A stretch of DNA of 64,000 bases, taken from Paenibacillus sp. FSL H7-0331 (lineage in GTDB: Bacteria > Bacillota > Bacilli > Paenibacillales > NBRC-103111). A program made the position numbers and the translations under genes. Every line of letters begins with the position of its first letter. Position 1 is the first letter of the stretch. The stretch is from assembly GCF_001956045.1 (NCBI RefSeq), contig NZ_MRTH01000001.1, forward strand, positions 434,001 to 498,000, read 5' to 3'. Under the pieces are notes generated by a model. It saw nothing but the letters and a program-made list of their open reading frames with translations. It did not search any database and was not told the origin of the DNA. Positions 17,227 through 26,990 of the stretch are shown one piece after another.

Positions 17227-18105
17227 TTATTCGTATATTTTGTACAAAGCCTGTGTACCGCTGTTTTCTTCTCCAAGCTTTTGCAGCTGTTCATACAACG
17301 ATTTAGCCAGCTTGAGACCGTGTGTTTGCAGCCCCATCTCTTCAGCTGAATCAATAGCGATTCCCATATCTTTAATAAAGTGCTTTACGAAAAATCCAGG
17401 TTCAAAGTCACCTTTAATAATTCTCGGTCCCAGATTGCTCAGTGACCAGCTGCCCGCAGCACCTGATTCAATGCTCTTAAGCACAGTGGACGGATCAAGA
17501 CCAGCCTTTTTCGAATAGATCAACGCTTCACAAACACCCATCATATTCGAAGCGATCGCAATTTGATTGGACATTTTTGTATGCTGACCTGCGCCTGCTT
17601 GTCCTTGATAGACAATATTTTTGCCCATCACTTCAAATACAGGCAAAACTGCGTCAAATACATCCTGCTCACCGCCAACCATGATCGACAATCTAGCTTC
17701 ACGAGCACCCACATCACCACCGGAAACTGGAGCATCCAGGGAATAGCATTGTACTTTTTTCGCTTCCTGTTCGATCTTTTTGGCAAGTGAAGGACTGGAG
17801 GTCGTCATATCGATTAGGTAAGTGCCTGATTGTGCATGACGGAGAATACCCTGCTCACCCAAATATACTTCTTCAACATCGCTTGGAAAACCAACCATCG
17901 TGATCACAACGTCAACCTCACGGGCCAAAGCTCCCGGTGTTTCCTGCCATACAGCACCAGCTTCCACCAATTCATCAGTTTTCGATTTGGTTCTGCTGTA
18001 TACATGCAGCTTATATCCTGCATTCATTAAATTTTTGACCATACTTTGACCCATGACACCCGTACCGATGAAGCCGATTGCAGCACCTTGTTTAATTGAA
18101 CCCAT
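17227..18105 (-). CDS. NAD(P)-dependent beta-hydroxyacid dehydrogenase (GarR/HIBADH family)
   Basis: A 292-residue enzyme. ATG at 18105 is 9 nt after AGGAGG, preferred over a TTG only 3 nt after it. The N-terminal Rossmann fold has GFIGTGVMG; the family signatures [11 protein letters not shown] and the catalytic Lys in HTKMSNQ follow. The family oxidises 3-hydroxyisobutyrate or reduces tartronate semialdehyde to glycerate. Adjacency to the LarA-type gene suggests a role in hydroxyacid or uronic acid breakdown. The exact substrate cannot be told from sequence alone. Confidence 0.88.
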   Translation of the reverse strand: MGSIKQGAAIGFIGTGVMGQSMVKNLMNAGYKLHVYSRTKSKTDELVEAGAVWQETPGALAREVDVVITMVGFPSDVEEVYLGEQGILRHAQSGTYLIDMTTSSPSLAKKIEQEAKKVQCYSLDAPVSGGDVGAREARLSIMVGGEQDVFDAVLPVFEVMGKNIVYQGQAGAGQHTKMSNQIAIASNMMGVCEALIYSKKAGLDPSTVLKSIESGAAGSWSLSNLGPRIIKGDFEPGFFVKHFIKDMGIAIDSAEEMGLQTHGLKLAKSLYEQLQKLGEENSGTQALYKIYE

Positions 18106-18333
18106 ATCCAAATTCCTCCTTTGTAACCTTCTTCTCTATTTTAATAGAAGTTGGCAGCAGATGGTAGCGACATTTATTGTTTTTGCCAAAAGTGCTACAG
18201 GATATCAAAAAATGTCTTGTTGTTATGGGTACTTCGAGCTAAATCCAACGCCAAGTATCAAAATGTGTCTAACTCCATATCGATTAATCGTTAAAGTCCT
18301 ATCGACAAAATCCGCGTAATCACAAATATGAAC

Positions 18334-18360
18334 AAAAAAAAGACGACCTGCACGGCCGTC
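18334..18360 (-). terminator. Rho-independent terminator
   Basis: On the minus strand GACGGCC, loop GTGCA, GGTCGTC (one G-U pair), then eight T. It closes the operon that ends with the esterase gene at 18372. Confidence 0.85.
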
Positions 18361-18371
18361 CACATTATACA

Positions 18372-19469
18372 TCAACTGCTGATTGCTCTCCCGCCAGCGC
18401 TTAATCTCTCGGCCAGCCAATCGAATGAACGTCGTCCACTAATCTCATGTCTGCCTTCGAATAAATCAGAAGTAAAGCGCTCCTGTACACCCATCGAAGC
18501 ATAAATGCCGCTCACTCGCTCAATCGTCACTTCAGTCGCATCGATCGGGAATAACGGATCGCTAATACCGGACTCAATAAATAAGGCTCGCGGCGCGATC
18601 AATCCGATCAATTCCGGCATTTCCGCATGCAATAAAATACCAGGAATGTAATTATCCAGGCAATGCCGTCTTGATAAAATACTGCGCTTATACGTGTTGC
18701 TGTATCCGCAAATAACAGCAGCCTGAATCCGTTGATCCAATGCCGCAGACAACGAGGCAACCATACCACCACCCGATAAGCCCATACATCCGATTCTGGA
18801 GGCATCAACATCTGTCCGTGTTGTCAAATAATCCGCCGAACGGATGGCTTCATATCCTCTCAGTCCGGCAATCGTTTTGCCTGCCAGCAGCAGTGCAGCA
18901 GCAATCGGAAAGCATGAGTTCGGCGTGTCCGGGTTCTGCTCGGTATCCCAGGTCAGCTTACGGTCACCGAATCCGACAATTTCCGGTGCGATGACGATCA
19001 TTCCTCTTCGGCACAACTCCAGAGCAAAATGACGATGAATCCCCAAGGCACCGGTATCCTCTGAGCCATCAGGCAGAAGTCCGACAACCTCCCGGCTGCC
19101 ATAGCCATGTCCATGCCAGGCCAGAACCGCAGGGAAAGGCCCATTGCCATGCTTCGGGATCAGGACATAAGCCGGAACCCGAAGTCCATCAGCAGACGAG
19201 TACTCAACGCGTTCCCGGATAACATCACCCAGATCGGTGCTCTCCAGAAGTACAGGATCAAGCGCAGGCTGTGTGCCATCCAACGCTTCGAAGGAGCCAA
19301 GAGCTGTTTTCAGCTTATTGCGAAGCTGCTCCTGATCCTGAGAATCACTTCCATTCCTCTTGCGTATGACTTCCGTCTCCGCATACAGCTTTTCCAAATA
19401 CAAATCAGGCTTCCAGATGAAAGACAACTCCTTCCATGACACACTACTTTCAGCGAGCCCAACATTCAC
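18372..19469 (-). CDS. Alpha/beta hydrolase, acetyl-xylan-esterase-like (Abhydrolase_7 type)
   Basis: A 365-residue serine hydrolase. The nucleophile elbow is GLSGGG, the acid lies in ESGISDPLFP and the His in FEGRHEISG. It resembles acetyl xylan esterase/dienelactone-hydrolase-like proteins found in pectin and hemicellulose clusters. No signal peptide is seen. The start is uncertain: the GTG at 19469 lies directly on an AGGAG site, so a start slightly downstream (GTG at codon 10) is possible. It is last in the operon with the GH105 hydrolase, so deacetylation of imported pectin oligomers is a reasonable inference. Confidence 0.8.
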   Translation of the reverse strand: MNVGLAESSVSWKELSFIWKPDLYLEKLYAETEVIRKRNGSDSQDQEQLRNKLKTALGSFEALDGTQPALDPVLLESTDLGDVIRERVEYSSADGLRVPAYVLIPKHGNGPFPAVLAWHGHGYGSREVVGLLPDGSEDTGALGIHRHFALELCRRGMIVIAPEIVGFGDRKLTWDTEQNPDTPNSCFPIAAALLLAGKTIAGLRGYEAIRSADYLTTRTDVDASRIGCMGLSGGGMVASLSAALDQRIQAAVICGYSNTYKRSILSRRHCLDNYIPGILLHAEMPELIGLIAPRALFIESGISDPLFPIDATEVTIERVSGIYASMGVQERFTSDLFEGRHEISGRRSFDWLAERLSAGGRAISS

Positions 19470-19541
19470 TCCTAACGGATAGAAGCAGCTATTCTGGCTC
19501 CGTACTCATAGTGTATGATTTTCCTTCACCTATTCAGTATG

Positions 19542-20657
19542 CTAAAGAATTCCGTCCATTTCAACACATGTCAGCACAAATGCACCTACGCCATGCAGAT
19601 CATTTTCACAAACAGGTCTTGTCATGTAATTCGTATAGTCTCCTGCTGAGGTTCCGATGCAAATATCCGGCATGACAAAACGTCCCTGCTCATCGAACTT
19701 CATCCGGTTAACCAAGCCCTGATAACCATGCTTAGCTGCCTTGGTCAAGCTTCCATCTGCATCTGCATAGCCATGTTTGATTGCTTTGACAATCGCATAT
19801 ACGAACAAGGCTGATCCTGATGTTTCCAACCAATTCTCAGGACGATCACCTTTATCTACAACCTGATACCATAATCCGCTGGCCTCATCCTGATAGCGGG
19901 CAAGTGCTGCAGCGAAATTACCCAACGATGTCGTCAATTGCTCGCGCGCCTCATGATCGGCAGGCAAAGCGTCAAGGAAATCAGCCAAAGCCAGTCCGTA
20001 CCAGCCAAGCGATCTGCCCCAGAATTCCGGTGAGCAGCCTGTTTCCGGATTCGCCCAAGGCGTCTGCCGTTTTTCGTCCCATGCGTGATACAGCAGCCCC
20101 GTTGCGGGATCACTCATATACGTACGCATCAGCTTTTCTTGATGCAGAGTTTGTTCAATTAATCCGGCTTCACCGTACTCGACCTCATATTTGATCGCAA
20201 ATACGCCGCCCATATATAAGCCATCCAGCCACATTTGGTAGGGATACTTGTCCTTATGCCAGAATCCTCCCTCAGCGGTACGATTCAAGGTACGGAACAG
20301 CTGTCGCAGCTTTTCCATCGCAATCCGATAACGGGGCTCCTTGAAATGCTTATCCAGCGTGAACAGCAGCAGGCCCGGTTGGATTGCATCCAACTCATCG
20401 CGGCTGAAATAGAAGTTGCCCTGCTCGTCGATCAGATGATCCACATACGCCTTGGGATACAACAAATACTTCGCGTCCTTCGTTTGCTCCCACAGAGCGA
20501 GCATACCTTGCAAAAACACGCCTTGGTGATAATGCCAGCGATTAGCTGGAGGAAGCTCTCCCGGCACAACGCTGGACACGAGCGAATCGCAAGCCGCTTT
20601 GGCCCAATCAATCGGTGTTGCTTCTGTACGGTTAAATGTAGTGTCGGTAGTGTTCAT
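19542..20657 (-). CDS. Unsaturated rhamnogalacturonyl hydrolase, GH105 (YteR/YesR-like)
   Basis: A 371-residue cytoplasmic (alpha/alpha)6-barrel enzyme. The family motif MWLDGLYMG holds the catalytic Asp, and WGRSLGWYG and ETSGSALFVYA are also family-typical. GH105 removes the unsaturated galacturonyl residue from the non-reducing end of pectin fragments made by lyases. A GGGAG site precedes the ATG at 20657. The three upstream genes form a YtcQ-YteP-YtcP-like importer, the same pairing as in the Bacillus rhamnogalacturonan system, which supports a rhamnogalacturonan-type substrate. Confidence 0.93.
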   Translation of the reverse strand: MNTTDTTFNRTEATPIDWAKAACDSLVSSVVPGELPPANRWHYHQGVFLQGMLALWEQTKDAKYLLYPKAYVDHLIDEQGNFYFSRDELDAIQPGLLLFTLDKHFKEPRYRIAMEKLRQLFRTLNRTAEGGFWHKDKYPYQMWLDGLYMGGVFAIKYEVEYGEAGLIEQTLHQEKLMRTYMSDPATGLLYHAWDEKRQTPWANPETGCSPEFWGRSLGWYGLALADFLDALPADHEAREQLTTSLGNFAAALARYQDEASGLWYQVVDKGDRPENWLETSGSALFVYAIVKAIKHGYADADGSLTKAAKHGYQGLVNRMKFDEQGRFVMPDICIGTSAGDYTNYMTRPVCENDLHGVGAFVLTCVEMDGIL

Positions 20658-20705
20658 AATGAGCTCCCTTCGGGTAGTAAGTGAATAGTAAATAGAATTA
20701 TAAGA

Positions 20706-21587
20706 TCAGCCTTTAATCGAACCGAGTAATGCACCTTTGGCAAAATGCTTTTGCAGGAACGGATACACGATCAGCACAGGAATGGTTGCTACCACGATAA
20801 CGGCCATCTTGATTGTCTGTTCCGGTGGTGCTGCATAACCGTCATCGAAGCCCGAAGAATCTGCACTGAGCCCGCTTGCCAAAATAACAATTTGCCGCAA
20901 TATAATTTGTACCGGCCACTTCGCATTATCATTCAAATAGAGAATCGCCGATAAATACGTATTCCAATAGGTTACCGCATAAAATAGCGAAATCGTCGCA
21001 ATGGCAGGCATCGACAGCGGAAGTACAATTCGGAACAAAATCCCCCAATCGCTGCAGCCATCCATTTTGGCTGACTCTTCCAGACCATCAGGAATATTTT
21101 GGAAAAAATTACGCATAATGATCAAGTTAAACGCATTAATAGCCGTAGGAATAATCAAAGCAAAGTAGGAATCAATTAAACCCATGTTTTTTACGGTAAT
21201 AAAGGTTGGAATTAACCCGCCATGGAACAGCATAGTAAACACGACCATGAACATGATCACTTTTCGTCCATCCAGATCACGTCGAGTCAAGCCATACGCC
21301 ATCAAGGCCGTTAAAAACATACTGATCACGGTGCCGACCGATGTAACTCCGATTGAAACCCCCAACGAACGCAGAATCGTATTCGTCGAGAAAATGTATT
21401 TGTAAGCATTCAACGAAAAGACGGTCGGAAAAATAACAAATTGTCTGGCCGCCATCTCCTCGGCAGTCGTGAATGATCCCGCTACCACGTGAATGAACGG
21501 TAGAATCATCACCAGAGCTATAATAGCCAAAAGTCCGTAATTCATCACATCAAACAAGCGACTGCTCATCGATTTATCTTGCTGCAT
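20706..21587 (-). CDS. ytcP: YtcP-type sugar ABC transporter permease
   Basis: A 293-residue inner-membrane permease. Start ATG at 21587 (MQQDKS), 10 nt after AGGAG; an upstream ATG overlaps the ribosome site itself. The EAA loop is LEESAKMDGCSDWGILFRIVLPLS and the tail KHFAKGALLGSIKG. The channel partner is the gene at 21615-22568. Context with GH105 points to uptake of unsaturated rhamnogalacturonan oligosaccharides. No ATPase gene is linked. Confidence 0.92.
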   Translation of the reverse strand: MQQDKSMSSRLFDVMNYGLLAIIALVMILPFIHVVAGSFTTAEEMAARQFVIFPTVFSLNAYKYIFSTNTILRSLGVSIGVTSVGTVISMFLTALMAYGLTRRDLDGRKVIMFMVVFTMLFHGGLIPTFITVKNMGLIDSYFALIIPTAINAFNLIIMRNFFQNIPDGLEESAKMDGCSDWGILFRIVLPLSMPAIATISLFYAVTYWNTYLSAILYLNDNAKWPVQIILRQIVILASGLSADSSGFDDGYAAPPEQTIKMAVIVVATIPVLIVYPFLQKHFAKGALLGSIKG

Positions 21588-21614
21588 AAGGCTCTGTCTC
21601 CTTTCCATGTTGAC

Positions 21615-22568
21615 TTAATAAATGCCATCCTCGCCAGCTTTTTTGGCTAATTTGTTAGCGCTCATAACGAGAATCAGGCCGATAATCGATTTGAAGAATC
21701 CGACAGCGGTACTGAAGCTGTACTGTCCTTGCTTCAAGCCTGCGGTGTATACATACGTATCAAAAATTTCCGCCACTTCACGGTTAGCTGAGTTTAACAG
21801 CAAGTAGACCTGTTCAAATCCTAGCTCCAGCACATCACCGATTTTCAAAATGAGCAGCACGATAATAACTCCGCGTACTGAAGGAATCGTAATATGCCAT
21901 ATTTGACGCAGACGTCCGGCACCATCCATTTTGGCTGCTTCGTACAATCCAGGATCGATCGCCGCCATCGCCGCCAAATAAATAATCGTTCCCCAGCCCG
22001 CTTCGCGCCAGATTACCTGTAAAATATAAGTAGGCCGGAACCATGAGGCGTTAAGCAAAAAGTTAATTTTATCGTATCCGGCCGCAGCCAGCATTTCATT
22101 AATGATCCCCCGATCCATCGAAAGCATAACGAATGTAATCGACACGATAATGACCCAGGACATAAAATGCGGTATATAAACCAACGTTTGCACGGTCCGT
22201 TTAAATCCGCTGTGCCGCACTTCGTTAAGCATTAAGGCAAGTAAAATCGGCACCGGGAAAAAGAACAATAAATTCATCCCGAACAAGATTAAAGTATTGG
22301 CTAATATCCTAAAAAATGCCGGTTCCTCAAACAGTCTCTGGAAGTTGTCAAGTCCTACCCACTTGCTTCCCGTAATCCCCAAATATGGCTTATAATCCTG
22401 AAAAGCAATAATGAGTCCCCACATCGGGACGTACTTGAAAATGATAAAAAACAGGAACCCCGGTAAGATCATCAGGTAGATTGCTCTATTTTTGATAACT
22501 CGCTGCAAAAGGCTCGAGCTTGATTTCGGTTTGATTTGGACTTGATTGGAGACAATTGTGTCATTCAT
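21615..22568 (-). CDS. yteP: YteP/LplB-type sugar ABC transporter permease
   Basis: A 317-residue permease with the family hallmarks ILPGFLFFIIFKYVPMWGLI, EAA loop YEAAKMDGAGRLRQIWHITIP and tail ANKLAKKAGEDGIY. The ATG is 8 nt after AAAGGAGG. It lies between the lipoprotein gene (90 nt upstream) and the YtcP-type permease and forms the translocation channel with the latter. Confidence 0.92.
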   Translation of the reverse strand: MNDTIVSNQVQIKPKSSSSLLQRVIKNRAIYLMILPGFLFFIIFKYVPMWGLIIAFQDYKPYLGITGSKWVGLDNFQRLFEEPAFFRILANTLILFGMNLLFFFPVPILLALMLNEVRHSGFKRTVQTLVYIPHFMSWVIIVSITFVMLSMDRGIINEMLAAAGYDKINFLLNASWFRPTYILQVIWREAGWGTIIYLAAMAAIDPGLYEAAKMDGAGRLRQIWHITIPSVRGVIIVLLILKIGDVLELGFEQVYLLLNSANREVAEIFDTYVYTAGLKQGQYSFSTAVGFFKSIIGLILVMSANKLAKKAGEDGIY

Positions 22569-22658
22569 CGCAGGTTCCTCCTTTCCTTAAGTACAACAAG
22601 CACGGGAGCCATCCTCAGACCGGAAGGCCCCCAGCTTCATAGAGAATTAAAGTTTAAA

Positions 22659-24179
22659 TTATTTCTTGGCTTTCTGATAAGCAGCTGTGTATTCCTCGAT
22701 AATTTTGTCTCCGCCTTCTTTTTTCCATCGGTCTACTTCCTTTTGGAAGCCGGCTTCGTCAATCTTGCCAATAATAAAGTTATAGGTTGCATCCTTGATA
22801 ATATCTTGCAGACGAACACCCTTCTCGGTGTAGGTTTTGGAATCCAGAGGTGCGGTTGGATCGTTAACAAGAATTTTGTTATTGTCGACAATCAAATCCT
22901 CAGCTTTTGCTTTGGCATCATAAGTAAAGTAACCCGTCAGCATGCCATTCGTGCTTTGTCCACCAATCATTGTTGCCTGATAAGGCTTCACATCGCGGTC
23001 TGTCATTTTGGAGTCTTCCGAGACCTGTGCTTTACCATCCTTCAACGTGTAATGCTTGCCTTCAATACCGTAGTAAATCAGGTTCGTCAATTCCGGACTC
23101 ATCATTTTGTCATAGAACGTCAGGATGCCTTTGAGCTCGGCTTCTGTTTTTACAGCGGATTTCGGGAAGAATACGGCTGAGCCGTAGCCAGGGATGGACC
23201 AAATGCCGGTTTTGCCGTCAGGACCTGCCAGACGATTGGCCACATCAAGCTTAGAATCCTTATTTGCCATTTTTTGGTTCAGGGAAATAACATCAGCCAT
23301 CGATCCAATATAAACGCCCGCTTTACCGGTCTGGAACAGATTTTGTTGATCAGTTTTACTTGTAACCGGGAAGTCCTGATTAATCAAGCCTTCTTTATGA
23401 AGCTTTAAAAAGTATTTCAGCGTGTCCATATAGGCAGGATACATAAATTCCGGTACGAGCTTGCCATCTTTCTCGCCCCAGTTGTTAGGTGTACCGAAGT
23501 AGGAGGATACCGTTTTGAAGGCTCCGTAGATCAGATCATTACGGTCAGTCAGACCGATCGTATCTTTTTTGCCGTTTTTGTCAGGATCATTTTCCGTGAA
23601 TGCCTTTAGCATTTTGTAAAGATCATCCGTAGATTTGGGAGCAGCCAGACCGAGATTATCAGCCCAGTCCTTCCGATAAATAACACCTTGGCGTGACAAT
23701 GGAGTTTCTTGATACAACGCATAAATTTTTCCGTCAACCGATGTATTATTCAGAATGGTCGGAAGCAATTTTTTCAAATTCGGATAGTCCTTAAGTAGTG
23801 GACCCACCTCCCAGAACTGATTGTTGCGGATGGCATCCTTCAACAAGATCAGCGAGGCTGGGTTTTTCAAGTACAATACCTGTGGCAGTGTGCCTGTCGC
23901 CATCGAAGCGTTCATCTTCTCATCGTAGCTGCCATCTGGAACCCATTGAATCTCAAGTTTTGTATTGGTTTTTTCTTCGACCAGCTTTTGGATTGTATCC
24001 GTTGGTACCTCTGGTATTTTAAGTGAAGCCATGATCGAAATTTTCGTAGGTCCTGCTGGAGTTGCTGCTGCATTCTTACCATCATTAGCTGCGGGCTGCG
24101 TTGAACTGGATGCACATCCAGCCGCTACGGTAAGTGATAATGCAGCTGCCATAACCATCGATACTCGTTTATTCATCAT
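22659..24179 (-). CDS. ytcQ: YtcQ-type sugar-binding lipoprotein
   Basis: A 506-residue extracellular solute-binding lipoprotein. The lipobox is LTVAAGC with Cys22 and a Ser/Ala/Asn linker follows. The body holds the calcium-loop-like ENDPDKNGKKDT and the LplA-family pattern. It is the first gene of the rhamnogalacturonan-type operon and is divergent from its likely regulator at 24529. A GGGGG site precedes the ATG. It is less similar to the two lipoproteins near 5 and 9 kb than those are to each other. Confidence 0.9.
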   Translation of the reverse strand: MMNKRVSMVMAAALSLTVAAGCASSSTQPAANDGKNAAATPAGPTKISIMASLKIPEVPTDTIQKLVEEKTNTKLEIQWVPDGSYDEKMNASMATGTLPQVLYLKNPASLILLKDAIRNNQFWEVGPLLKDYPNLKKLLPTILNNTSVDGKIYALYQETPLSRQGVIYRKDWADNLGLAAPKSTDDLYKMLKAFTENDPDKNGKKDTIGLTDRNDLIYGAFKTVSSYFGTPNNWGEKDGKLVPEFMYPAYMDTLKYFLKLHKEGLINQDFPVTSKTDQQNLFQTGKAGVYIGSMADVISLNQKMANKDSKLDVANRLAGPDGKTGIWSIPGYGSAVFFPKSAVKTEAELKGILTFYDKMMSPELTNLIYYGIEGKHYTLKDGKAQVSEDSKMTDRDVKPYQATMIGGQSTNGMLTGYFTYDAKAKAEDLIVDNNKILVNDPTAPLDSKTYTEKGVRLQDIIKDATYNFIIGKIDEAGFQKEVDRWKKEGGDKIIEEYTAAYQKAKK

Positions 24180-24528
24180 TTGTTCGGTCCCCCATTATCA
24201 TTTGTAAGTGTGGTTGTCGCTGAACATTTCAAGCTGTTTATGACAATCTCAGACTATAATCTTTGATCCGTTACGTCTATAATCATTGGCTTTGCAGGCT
24301 TGCATAATGCTGGTATGACGCGGTAAAACCTGTTATCTACATACTGAATCTGATATAATGATTACTTCCGGCAAAATGATTATTGGAGATACGGCTTGTA
24401 TTTGTTACTATTACATACAGCTACGATCGGGGTGCCTATTTCGATCACACAGCATTCCCGATTCACCGAACCTGCACAAATAATCTCTATATCACTTATA
24501 CAACTTCTCATAAAGGAGTCGCCGATCT
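24180..24528. promoter_or_regulatory. Divergent control region with direct-repeat operator
   Basis: On the minus strand two copies of GATTATAG (24254-24261 and 24277-24284) are spaced 23 bp, the second overlapping a -10-like TATAGT. Tandem sites about two helical turns apart are usual for AraC-family activators. On the plus strand TATAAT at 24354-24359 is a likely -10 for the regulator gene, with a weak -35. Nothing coding was seen in this gap. Confidence 0.5.
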
Positions 24529-26844
24529 ATGAACAAACAAAGCCTGCTGACGAAGCTGATCCTTTTTGGATGTGTCCTCTGCATTGTACCCGTGCTCTTG
24601 CTCGGTATGCTTTCCTATATGGAGTCCTCAAGCTCAATTCAGCATCAGGTTAATCAAAGTAATACGCTTATTATGAAGCAAATGAAAGGGAATATCGAAC
24701 AAGTTTTGAAAACGCTTGATTATACACTCAATCATATGGCGGATTCGACCTTGATGCAGGACGCGCTATTCCGTCAAATGGATTATAACGACTTTCAACT
24801 CTATAATAGCCTCCGTCGTGAATTTGGGCATATTCAATCGTTCGATATGAAAGTAACGGATGTCCTCCTGCTTAATGCGGCTGATAAATGGTTGATTAAC
24901 AACAACGGCTTATACGAGCTTAATAAATTTAAAGAAACGGAACACCTGCTGAGCTTTATGAATTTACCGAATAATTCAAGCTGGATCCTGCACGAGAACA
25001 GCAATCTGGGTTCGCCGGACACGCAAAGCAACAAATGCAGCCATACCGTGATTTTGGTCAAAAAGCTGCCCCTGCTGCTGTCCGACAAAAGAGGCATTCT
25101 TTTTGCGCCGATTCCGGTCTGCAGCCTTGCCAGCATGATGGAATCGGATTCGACAGCACGCCACTTTATGATTATGGACCAAAACCATACAATCATGGTT
25201 CATCCCGACGAAACCCTGATTGGTAAATCCATTATGGAAACCGGGTATATCAATGAGAACGAGCTTACCCATTTCGCCAATAATAGTGAACAATTTGAAA
25301 CAAACACAACCACCGGTTCTTATTCAGTCACTTATGTCAAATCGGATTTGAACAATTGGATCTATGTATCGTTCACGGAAATGAGTCAGTTTACCAAGGA
25401 ATCACGAGCCATTGGCTGGTTTACCTTGTATGCTTGCCTGCTCATTCTCGCCGTATGCGTGATCTTCGTCTGGTACGGAAGCCGAAACATGTATAATCCG
25501 ATGCGGCGTATTCTTCAAGCGATTTCGGAGGGCCTACCGGAGTGGGATGCTGTCAAACGTAATGAGTTTCAGGTTATCCAGGAGCATATTCAGCAGCTGT
25601 TTGCTTCCAACTCGAATCTGAAAGTCGAAATCAACCGGCACTCCCAGCAGGTCCGCAGTTTTTTTCTCATTAATATGTATCAGGACAATGTCGTCAAAAC
25701 TGAAATCGAAGATCGGCTCAGAGCTTATGGTTATGCGGAGCTGATTGATGGCTGGGATCAGATGATTGTATTGACGCTTCAGATCGATTCACTGGAGGAA
25801 ACCCGTTTTACCGCTAATGATCTGGATCTCTTGATGTTTGCCATCAATAATATCGTTGAGGAAATCGTACCTGCGGAAAACCGATTGACGCCCGTGATTT
25901 TTGACCAGACTCAGGTCACCCTGATCGGCTTCAAGGGTTCACAGACGGGTTCTTTCAAGGACCGTGTTTACCAATTTACCGAATCCATTCAGCAAAATAT
26001 TCGTACTTATCTCGGTTTATCGATCAGTATTGGCTTAAGTCTGCCTTTTGACAGTGCGAGCAAAAGTGCCCGCGCTTACCGCGAAGGCTTGGAGGCATTG
26101 ATGCAGCGGCTCAAGCTGGGACAAGGTATCGTCGTTCCGTATGAAAATCTCAATTCGGGCAAGCACACCTTAATTTACACGTATCCCAAGCAGTTGGAAA
26201 ATGAGCTGATCGAATCTATTAAGTTGGCCGATGAGGACAAATCGTATGCTCTGCTGAAGCAATGGCTTGTTCAAGTGCTGGGCAAGGATCAAACACCGCA
26301 ATTATACCAAATTTCGTTGATCAGGCTGCTGAACGATTTGATGATCGTCTCACAGGAATCCGGTATTGCTTTGGTGCAAATTCATCATGAAGGACGTTCG
26401 ATGCACGAGGAGCTGCTGCAGCTGTATATTAGCGGAGAAATCGAATCCTGGTTCCGCACCCGCATTTTGCAGCCGATGCTGCAAGTGTTCCGTGACCGCG
26501 GCGACTCGCAATACCATAATTTATCCGAGCAAATTATTAGCATGATTCACAGTGAATATGATACCGAGCTGACATTAGACGAATGCGCCCTGCGGCTGCA
26601 TTATAATGCTTTTTATTTAAGCAGCGTGTTCAAAAAAGAAACCGATATGACGTTCAGCGACTATCTGTTAATGTATCGGTTTCAGATGGCACGCAAATGG
26701 TTGATCGAAACCGATATGCCGATCAAGGACATCGCGCAAAAACTGCAGTACAATAACCCTCAGAATTTCATTCGTTCCTTCCGCAAGCAGGAGGAAATGA
26801 CTCCGGGGCAGTACCGAAGCAAGTACGGAAATATCAAAGGATAG
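24529..26844 (+). CDS. Membrane-bound AraC-family regulator (YesS-like)
   Basis: A 771-residue protein. ATG is 10 nt after AAAGGAG. Membrane segment at about 8-30, an extracellular sensor region to about 290, a second membrane segment (LYACLLILAVCVIFVWYG), a cytoplasmic linker, and a C-terminal AraC double HTH (about 665-765; FYLSSVFKKE, then FRKQEEMTPGQYRSKYG). It resembles B. subtilis YesS, the activator of rhamnogalacturonan genes. Divergent position from the lipoprotein-permease-GH105-esterase operon makes it the presumed activator, probably binding the GATTATAG repeats. Confidence 0.9.
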   Translation: MNKQSLLTKLILFGCVLCIVPVLLLGMLSYMESSSSIQHQVNQSNTLIMKQMKGNIEQVLKTLDYTLNHMADSTLMQDALFRQMDYNDFQLYNSLRREFGHIQSFDMKVTDVLLLNAADKWLINNNGLYELNKFKETEHLLSFMNLPNNSSWILHENSNLGSPDTQSNKCSHTVILVKKLPLLLSDKRGILFAPIPVCSLASMMESDSTARHFMIMDQNHTIMVHPDETLIGKSIMETGYINENELTHFANNSEQFETNTTTGSYSVTYVKSDLNNWIYVSFTEMSQFTKESRAIGWFTLYACLLILAVCVIFVWYGSRNMYNPMRRILQAISEGLPEWDAVKRNEFQVIQEHIQQLFASNSNLKVEINRHSQQVRSFFLINMYQDNVVKTEIEDRLRAYGYAELIDGWDQMIVLTLQIDSLEETRFTANDLDLLMFAINNIVEEIVPAENRLTPVIFDQTQVTLIGFKGSQTGSFKDRVYQFTESIQQNIRTYLGLSISIGLSLPFDSASKSARAYREGLEALMQRLKLGQGIVVPYENLNSGKHTLIYTYPKQLENELIESIKLADEDKSYALLKQWLVQVLGKDQTPQLYQISLIRLLNDLMIVSQESGIALVQIHHEGRSMHEELLQLYISGEIESWFRTRILQPMLQVFRDRGDSQYHNLSEQIISMIHSEYDTELTLDECALRLHYNAFYLSSVFKKETDMTFSDYLLMYRFQMARKWLIETDMPIKDIAQKLQYNNPQNFIRSFRKQEEMTPGQYRSKYGNIKG

Positions 26845-26888
26845 GAAGCCAGATTTCATCAGCGTAGAAAAATAACAGGCACAAATGC

Positions 26889-26931
26889 GCAAAAAGTCCC
26901 TGCATCAGAACATCTGACAGGGACTTTTTGC
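26889..26931. terminator. Bidirectional Rho-independent terminator
   Basis: Arms GCAAAAAGTCCCTG and CAGGGACTTTTTGC give a T-run on both strands, between the convergent regulator gene and clpB. Confidence 0.9.
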
Positions 26932-26990
26932 TTGAAGCTGCAGCTGTATTACCAGAGCACCTACAATTAGTGAGGAGCTCCATCTATCAA

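Noticed and set aside
22551..22563. AATTGTC-like match to P1-P3 at the start of the yteP-type gene
   Set aside because: It lies inside the first codons, lacks the second half at 25 or 36 bp and has no -10.
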